Assembly: GCA_009780595.1 (NCBI GenBank)
Contig: WQZT01000101.1
Location: forward strand, 1-6,216
Direction: 5' to 3'
Length of the DNA: 6,216 bases
Origin: Treponema sp.
Lineage (GTDB): Bacteria > Spirochaetota > Spirochaetia > Treponematales > Breznakiellaceae
Of this stretch, positions 5,669-6,216 are shown piece by piece (positions within the stretch are counted from its first letter, which is position 1; each line of letters starts with the position of its first letter). Below the pieces are notes generated by a model. It was not told the DNA's origin, searched no databases, and saw only the letters and a list, made by a program, of their open reading frames with translations. The position numbers and the translations under genes were made by a program.

Positions 5669-6216
5669 TCAGGGTTTTTCAAGCTGTCGGTAAATACAGG
5701 TTAACACAGAGTCCTGTTGTTCACTCCACAGGTGCATAGCCCCGCCTTCGCAGTTTTTAAACGAATCGCACGAAGCGCAGAGCCCAGTTTTTGCCCAGCG
5801 GCGATCCCGCATCACCTGAAAGCGCTCGTTCCATACATCCACAAACTTGTCGCGGTAAATGTTGCCCTGGGCAAAGCCGCGGTTGATGTTGGGGCACGCG
5901 GAAATTGAGCCATCAGCCAGCACCGAAGCGATTTGGATTCCCGCGCGGCAGAAAAAGTGGGAATCGCGCACCTTTTTTTCGTAGTCGCCGAGGTACGCCT
6001 CGCAACTGAAGGTAACCGCAATGCGCTCATCCAGCCGCGCCTGTGCGATAAAATCCATCAACCACCTAAGTTCGCTTGGCGTAAGCGGCATATTCTCATC
6101 ATCTGACGCCCTGCCAATTGGCGAGATGGTGAACAGCCGCCACGCCGCAACCTTTCGGGCAATGAGAAACTCCATAAGTTCAGGAAGCTCCCCGATGTTC
6201 TTTCGGTTCACGCAGG
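5669..6216 (-). CDS. Radical SAM/SPASM domain protein, C-terminal part (N-terminus beyond window edge)
   Basis: The frame is open to the right edge, and the GTG at 6211 is an internal Val in a CVNRKN segment, not a start, so the radical SAM core with its CxxxCxxC cluster motif lies outside the window. Visible in 180-residue numbering from that GTG are the end of the TIM-barrel (WRLFTISPIGRA, 24-35) and then a SPASM domain. Cys88-x12-Gly101-x4-Cys106 is followed by Cys145-xx-Cys148-x5-Cys154, and a final Cys172 near the C-terminus. These residues would bind one or two auxiliary 4Fe-4S clusters. The canonical Cys four residues after Cys154 is Ala158, within EGGAMHLW. Such enzymes usually modify peptides or proteins. 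The GGxMHL ending recalls the rSAM/lipoprotein type TIGR04133, from memory and unverified. No partner gene lies downstream in this window. The stop is TGA at 5669-5671, followed by a C-rich gap. Confidence 0.9.
   Translation of the reverse strand, partial: CVNRKNIGELPELMEFLIARKVAAWRLFTISPIGRASDDENMPLTPSELRWLMDFIAQARLDERIAVTFSCEAYLGDYEKKVRDSHFFCRAGIQIASVLADGSISACPNINRGFAQGNIYRDKFVDVWNERFQVMRDRRWAKTGLCASCDSFKNCEGGAMHLWSEQQDSVLTCIYRQLEKP

Noticed and set aside
6209..6211. GTG as the start of the radical SAM gene
   Set aside because: The frame stays open upstream with a Cys codon, no ribosome binding site can be seen, and a SPASM domain without the radical SAM core would be incomplete.

Overview
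The window looks like chromosomal DNA from a diderm bacterium, most likely a spirochaete related to Treponema with a fairly GC-rich genome. This is inferred from the genes, not proven. The M18 aminopeptidase resembles the ApeA type of Borrelia and Treponema, and an adjacent pair matches the TIGR03545/TIGR03546 families, which as I recall occur only in bacteria with outer membranes. I see no mobile elements, tRNA, rRNA or CRISPR array.

Layout. (1) Bases 1-2204, minus strand: a two-gene unit in which a small polytopic membrane protein (TIGR03546/DUF2062-like, 1671-2204) is followed by a large single-pass envelope protein (TIGR03545-like, 1-1626). The second gene is open for 542 codons from its ATG and runs off the left edge. 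(2) Bases 2205-2409: an AT-rich divergent intergenic region with a good sigma70-type promoter on the plus strand, a 12-bp direct repeat, a 12-bp perfect palindrome and a possible 26-codon leader ORF. (3) Bases 2410-4080, plus strand: a secreted-domain plus multi-pass membrane protein. Its outer domain looks like an M28 metallopeptidase that has lost its metal ligands. (4) Bases 4081-4160: a short convergent gap with hairpins, one of which contains the stop codon of the opposing gene. (5) Bases 4161-5588, minus strand: an M18 aminopeptidase (apeA) with all expected metal-site residues. (6) Bases 5589-5668: a gap holding the apeA ribosome binding site, a -10 element and a G-quadruplex-type run (C-rich on the coding strand). 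(7) Bases 5669-6216, minus strand: the C-terminal part of a radical SAM/SPASM protein that enters from the right edge.

Functionally, the left half is about the cell envelope. The TIGR03545-like protein has the anchor and beta-rich outline of AsmA-like proteins, its partner is a small membrane protein, and the divergent gene encodes another large membrane protein. The right half holds cytoplasmic enzymes: a peptide-trimming aminopeptidase and a radical SAM enzyme of a type that usually modifies peptides or proteins. No complete new system can be shown from this window. The strongest leads are the degenerate-peptidase membrane protein and the uncharacterised TIGR03545/03546 pair.
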